From Desulfosporosinus sp. (GTDB lineage: Bacteria; Bacillota; Desulfitobacteriia; Desulfitobacteriales; Desulfitobacteriaceae): 8,334 nucleotides of DNA. Below the pieces are notes generated by a model. That model saw only the letters and a list, made by a program, of their open reading frames with translations. It searched no databases and had not been told where the DNA came from. A program made the translations under genes and the position numbers. This document shows positions 6,748 through 8,334 of this stretch, piece after piece. The DNA lies in contig PKWS01000184.1 in NCBI GenBank assembly GCA_003132105.1, positions 16,542 through 24,875 of the forward strand. The letters run 5' to 3'. The first letter of the stretch is position 1; every line of letters starts with the position of its first letter.

Positions 6748-7638
6748 ATGAGAAAGATCCAGCGAATATTGGCGGCGACACGACACGAGTGGGTGGACCG
6801 GGTACCTAAAGGCGAGTTTTATCTAGACGATGGATTTGTGATGAAATTATTAGGTTTGAAGAATAACGTTGAGTTTGAAGACAGAGTAGAGGCTTGTGAA
6901 CTCTTAGGACTTGATGCCTTAGCTTTTTCTCCTTTTTCTTCTCGAGATGGTAAAACTCCGGTTTGGGATGGATTGATGAAATGGCGGAAAGAAACGGATT
7001 TTTTTATCTTTGCTATAATCGACGGTCCGTTTCAGGGTACGGCAAAGTTTTTTTCTTCATTTAACGAGTTTCTGGTGGCAATCGCTAGACGTGACCCAAT
7101 AATACTAGAAATCACGGCTAAGGTTGTAGCGGCTAATGTCCAGTTGGGACTAGATGCTTTAAATTCAGGGGCAAATGGACTTATTATTGCGGATGATATT
7201 GCCTATCAAAAGGGAACCTTTATTTCCCCGGAAAATCTGCGTAAATTTTTCTTTCCAAGTCTTATGGATCAAGTTGGCCTATTAAAGGCTCAAAAATCAC
7301 CAATTTTCTTTCATGCTGATGGGAATATAATCCCGGTATTACCAGATCTTATTGCCTCGGGCATTAATGGAATACATTCCTTGGATTTTTCTTCGCTTGT
7401 CGATATAGCCATAGTTAAACAGGCGGCAGGAAATAGTTTGTGCTTGATGGGAGGGTATGATCTGGGGTGGTTTAGTAAGAAAAACAGGTCTGAAAAAGCT
7501 TCTGAATTATTAGCCGTGGCTGCTGGCGGAGGTGGCTATATCTTTGGTAGTAGTGCCGGGATACTAGGAAGTGAACTATCAGTCGAACAGGTAACTGAAG
7601 TATATCAGCATGTGGGTAATCTTAGCGCAACGAAATAA
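6748..7638 (+). CDS. Short UroD-fold protein (MtaA/UroD superfamily), function unknown
   Basis: A 296-residue protein beginning MRKIQRILAATRHEWVDRVPKGE, the standard N-terminus of UroD-superfamily proteins, which is why the ATG at 6748 is preferred over the TTG at 6709 (309 residues). It is much shorter than the two MT I proteins and below the roughly 340 residues of MtaA or UroD. FHADGNIIPVLPDL (H189, D191) corresponds to the His-containing metal/substrate strand. At the place of the terminal GGC/GC motif of Zn-dependent family members it has GSSAGILG, with Ala270 where Cys would be expected, so a classic His/Cys Zn site looks incomplete. It could be a methyltransferase with other ligands, a decarboxylase-like enzyme, or an accessory/binding protein of the module. 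Lying 41 nt after the RACE gene and 12 nt before the DUF2284 gene, it is surely co-transcribed. Haem biosynthesis is not supported by any neighbour. Confidence 0.8.
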   Translation: MRKIQRILAATRHEWVDRVPKGEFYLDDGFVMKLLGLKNNVEFEDRVEACELLGLDALAFSPFSSRDGKTPVWDGLMKWRKETDFFIFAIIDGPFQGTAKFFSSFNEFLVAIARRDPIILEITAKVVAANVQLGLDALNSGANGLIIADDIAYQKGTFISPENLRKFFFPSLMDQVGLLKAQKSPIFFHADGNIIPVLPDLIASGINGIHSLDFSSLVDIAIVKQAAGNSLCLMGGYDLGWFSKKNRSEKASELLAVAAGGGGYIFGSSAGILGSELSVEQVTEVYQHVGNLSATK

Positions 7639-7643
7639 AGGGG
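7638..7643 (+). promoter_or_regulatory. Shine-Dalgarno deciding the DUF2284 start
   Basis: AAGGGG is 1 nt from the ATG at 7645 but 7 nt from the in-frame ATG at 7651, so 7651 is the likely start. The site overlaps the last base of the preceding stop codon, suggesting translational coupling. Confidence 0.7.
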
Positions 7644-7650
7644 CATGGAT

Positions 7651-8205
7651 ATGGAAACGGTTTTAAGCGATTTAGTTAGGGATGCTTTGGCATTAAATGC
7701 AACACATGCTTCAATAGCTGAAGTGGCTGAAATCAAGTTTAATAAGGATTTCAGAACCCTATGTGAACAGAATTCATGCGGATCTTACAATAAAAACTGG
7801 ATGTGCCCTCCCGCAGTGGGTGATTTCAATGATTTGAAAGAGAGGGCACTAGGATTCAAGCAGGGCCTTTTATTCCAGACAGTCCATCCAATAGAAAGGC
7901 CTCTTGACTGGAAATGCATGCTAGAAGGAGGGGGTTGTCATACTAAACTATTCAGAAAAATACTTGAATGTATGGAAAATAACTACAACTTCAAGGAAAT
8001 TCTCCCTTTGAATGCAGGTCCCTGTACATATTGTAAAAAGTGTTCCTATCTCGTTGGAGAGAAGTGCAGATTCCCAGATAAAGCAGTGTCTTCCGTTGAA
8101 GCAAATGGAATTGACGTAATGGCCTTGGTAAAAGCTTCTGGAATACCGTATAACAATGGTAAAAATACTGTTTCATTTGTGGCACTTATATTGTTCAATT
8201 GTTAA
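7651..8205 (+). CDS. Cysteine-rich DUF2284-type predicted metal-binding protein
   Basis: A 184-residue soluble protein with 11 cysteines. There are two clusters: C38-x4-C43-x8-C52 in CEQNSCGSYNKNWMCPP, and C125-x2-C128-x2-C131-x7-C139 in GPCTYCKKCSYLVGEKCRFP, the latter resembling a ferredoxin-like cluster site. The tail EANGIDVMALVKASGIPYNNG is characteristic of DUF2284 proteins as I recall the family. Additional cysteines (89, 96, 107) lie between the clusters. The protein looks full length, with no signal peptide or membrane segment. The biochemical role of the family is not established to my knowledge. Here it is the last gene of a corrinoid methyltransferase operon, 12 nt after the short UroD gene, so an Fe-S electron-transfer or metal-handling role serving corrinoid reduction is a reasonable inference but not shown. 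Confidence 0.85.
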   Translation: METVLSDLVRDALALNATHASIAEVAEIKFNKDFRTLCEQNSCGSYNKNWMCPPAVGDFNDLKERALGFKQGLLFQTVHPIERPLDWKCMLEGGGCHTKLFRKILECMENNYNFKEILPLNAGPCTYCKKCSYLVGEKCRFPDKAVSSVEANGIDVMALVKASGIPYNNGKNTVSFVALILFNC

Positions 8206-8250
8206 TACTCAAGAATAATTTTAAACTAATTAATAAGACTCCAGTGCAGA

Positions 8251-8334
8251 GTGCGCCAGATGATGTTGTGTGATTTAGGAGGTGGAAACCCTCCCCGGAA
8301 AGGATTAGCTATCCACCGGTAGCGAGTTTTGGGA
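8251..8334 (+). mobile_element. Group II intron, 5' end (continues beyond window)
   Basis: The stretch begins GTGCGCCAGATG at 8251, matching the GUGYG 5' consensus of bacterial group II introns and resembling the start of Ll.LtrB-like introns. GC-rich structured sequence follows, unlike the AT-rich 45 nt before it. One hairpin pairs GGAGG (8278-8282) with CCTCC (8290-8294). A second, nested hairpin pairs CCGG (8295-8298) with CCGG (8316-8319) and, inside it, GGAT (8302-8305) with ATCC (8311-8314). Such tandem short stems fit the start of ribozyme domain I. The reverse transcriptase/maturase ORF and domain V would lie beyond the window. The insertion is 45 nt after the DUF2284 stop codon and breaks no visible gene. 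A different structured RNA or another repeat cannot be excluded from 84 nt. Confidence 0.7.

Noticed and set aside
1..8334. CRISPR array, tRNA or rRNA genes
   Set aside because: No regularly spaced repeats and no cloverleaf or rRNA-like segments were seen in reading the window.

Overview
The window reads as part of a strictly anaerobic, Gram-positive (Clostridia/Peptococcaceae-like) chromosome. This is an inference. It rests on moderately AT-rich DNA, strong purine-rich Shine-Dalgarno sites, tight one-strand gene packing, and a gene set typical of acetogens and of Desulfitobacterium/Desulfosporosinus-type bacteria that demethylate C1 donors. No 16S or other taxonomic marker is present.

All genes are on the + strand. 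In order: the C-terminal end of an MFS transporter (to 370); a long UroD-fold methyltransferase, the candidate substrate:corrinoid methyltransferase MT I (397-1761); a corrinoid-binding protein (1834-2478); a pterin-binding methyltetrahydrofolate:corrinoid methyltransferase, MT II (2512-3351); a second MT I paralogue broken by a one-base frameshift near 3939 (3370-4742); a 122-nt gap holding a strong inverted repeat around a TATAAT box; a RACE-type ATP-dependent corrinoid activator with an N-terminal [2Fe-2S] domain (4865-6706); a short UroD-like protein that lacks the usual terminal cysteine (6748-7638); and a cysteine-rich DUF2284-type protein (7651-8205). The last 84 bases look like the 5' end of a group II intron that runs off the window.

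Together these make a self-contained methyl-transfer module. MT I would move a methyl group from a substrate, possibly a methoxylated aromatic, onto Co(I) of the corrinoid protein. MT II would pass it to tetrahydrofolate for the Wood-Ljungdahl branch. The RACE protein would reduce accidentally oxidised Co(II) back to Co(I). The MFS transporter may import the substrate. The substrate cannot be read from sequence.

The general system type is known (vanillate/veratrol O-demethylases and related corrinoid methyltransferase operons). The unusual points are the duplicated MT I with one broken copy, the cysteine-free small UroD paralogue, the linked DUF2284 protein, the palindrome before the activator gene, and the intron at the distal end.
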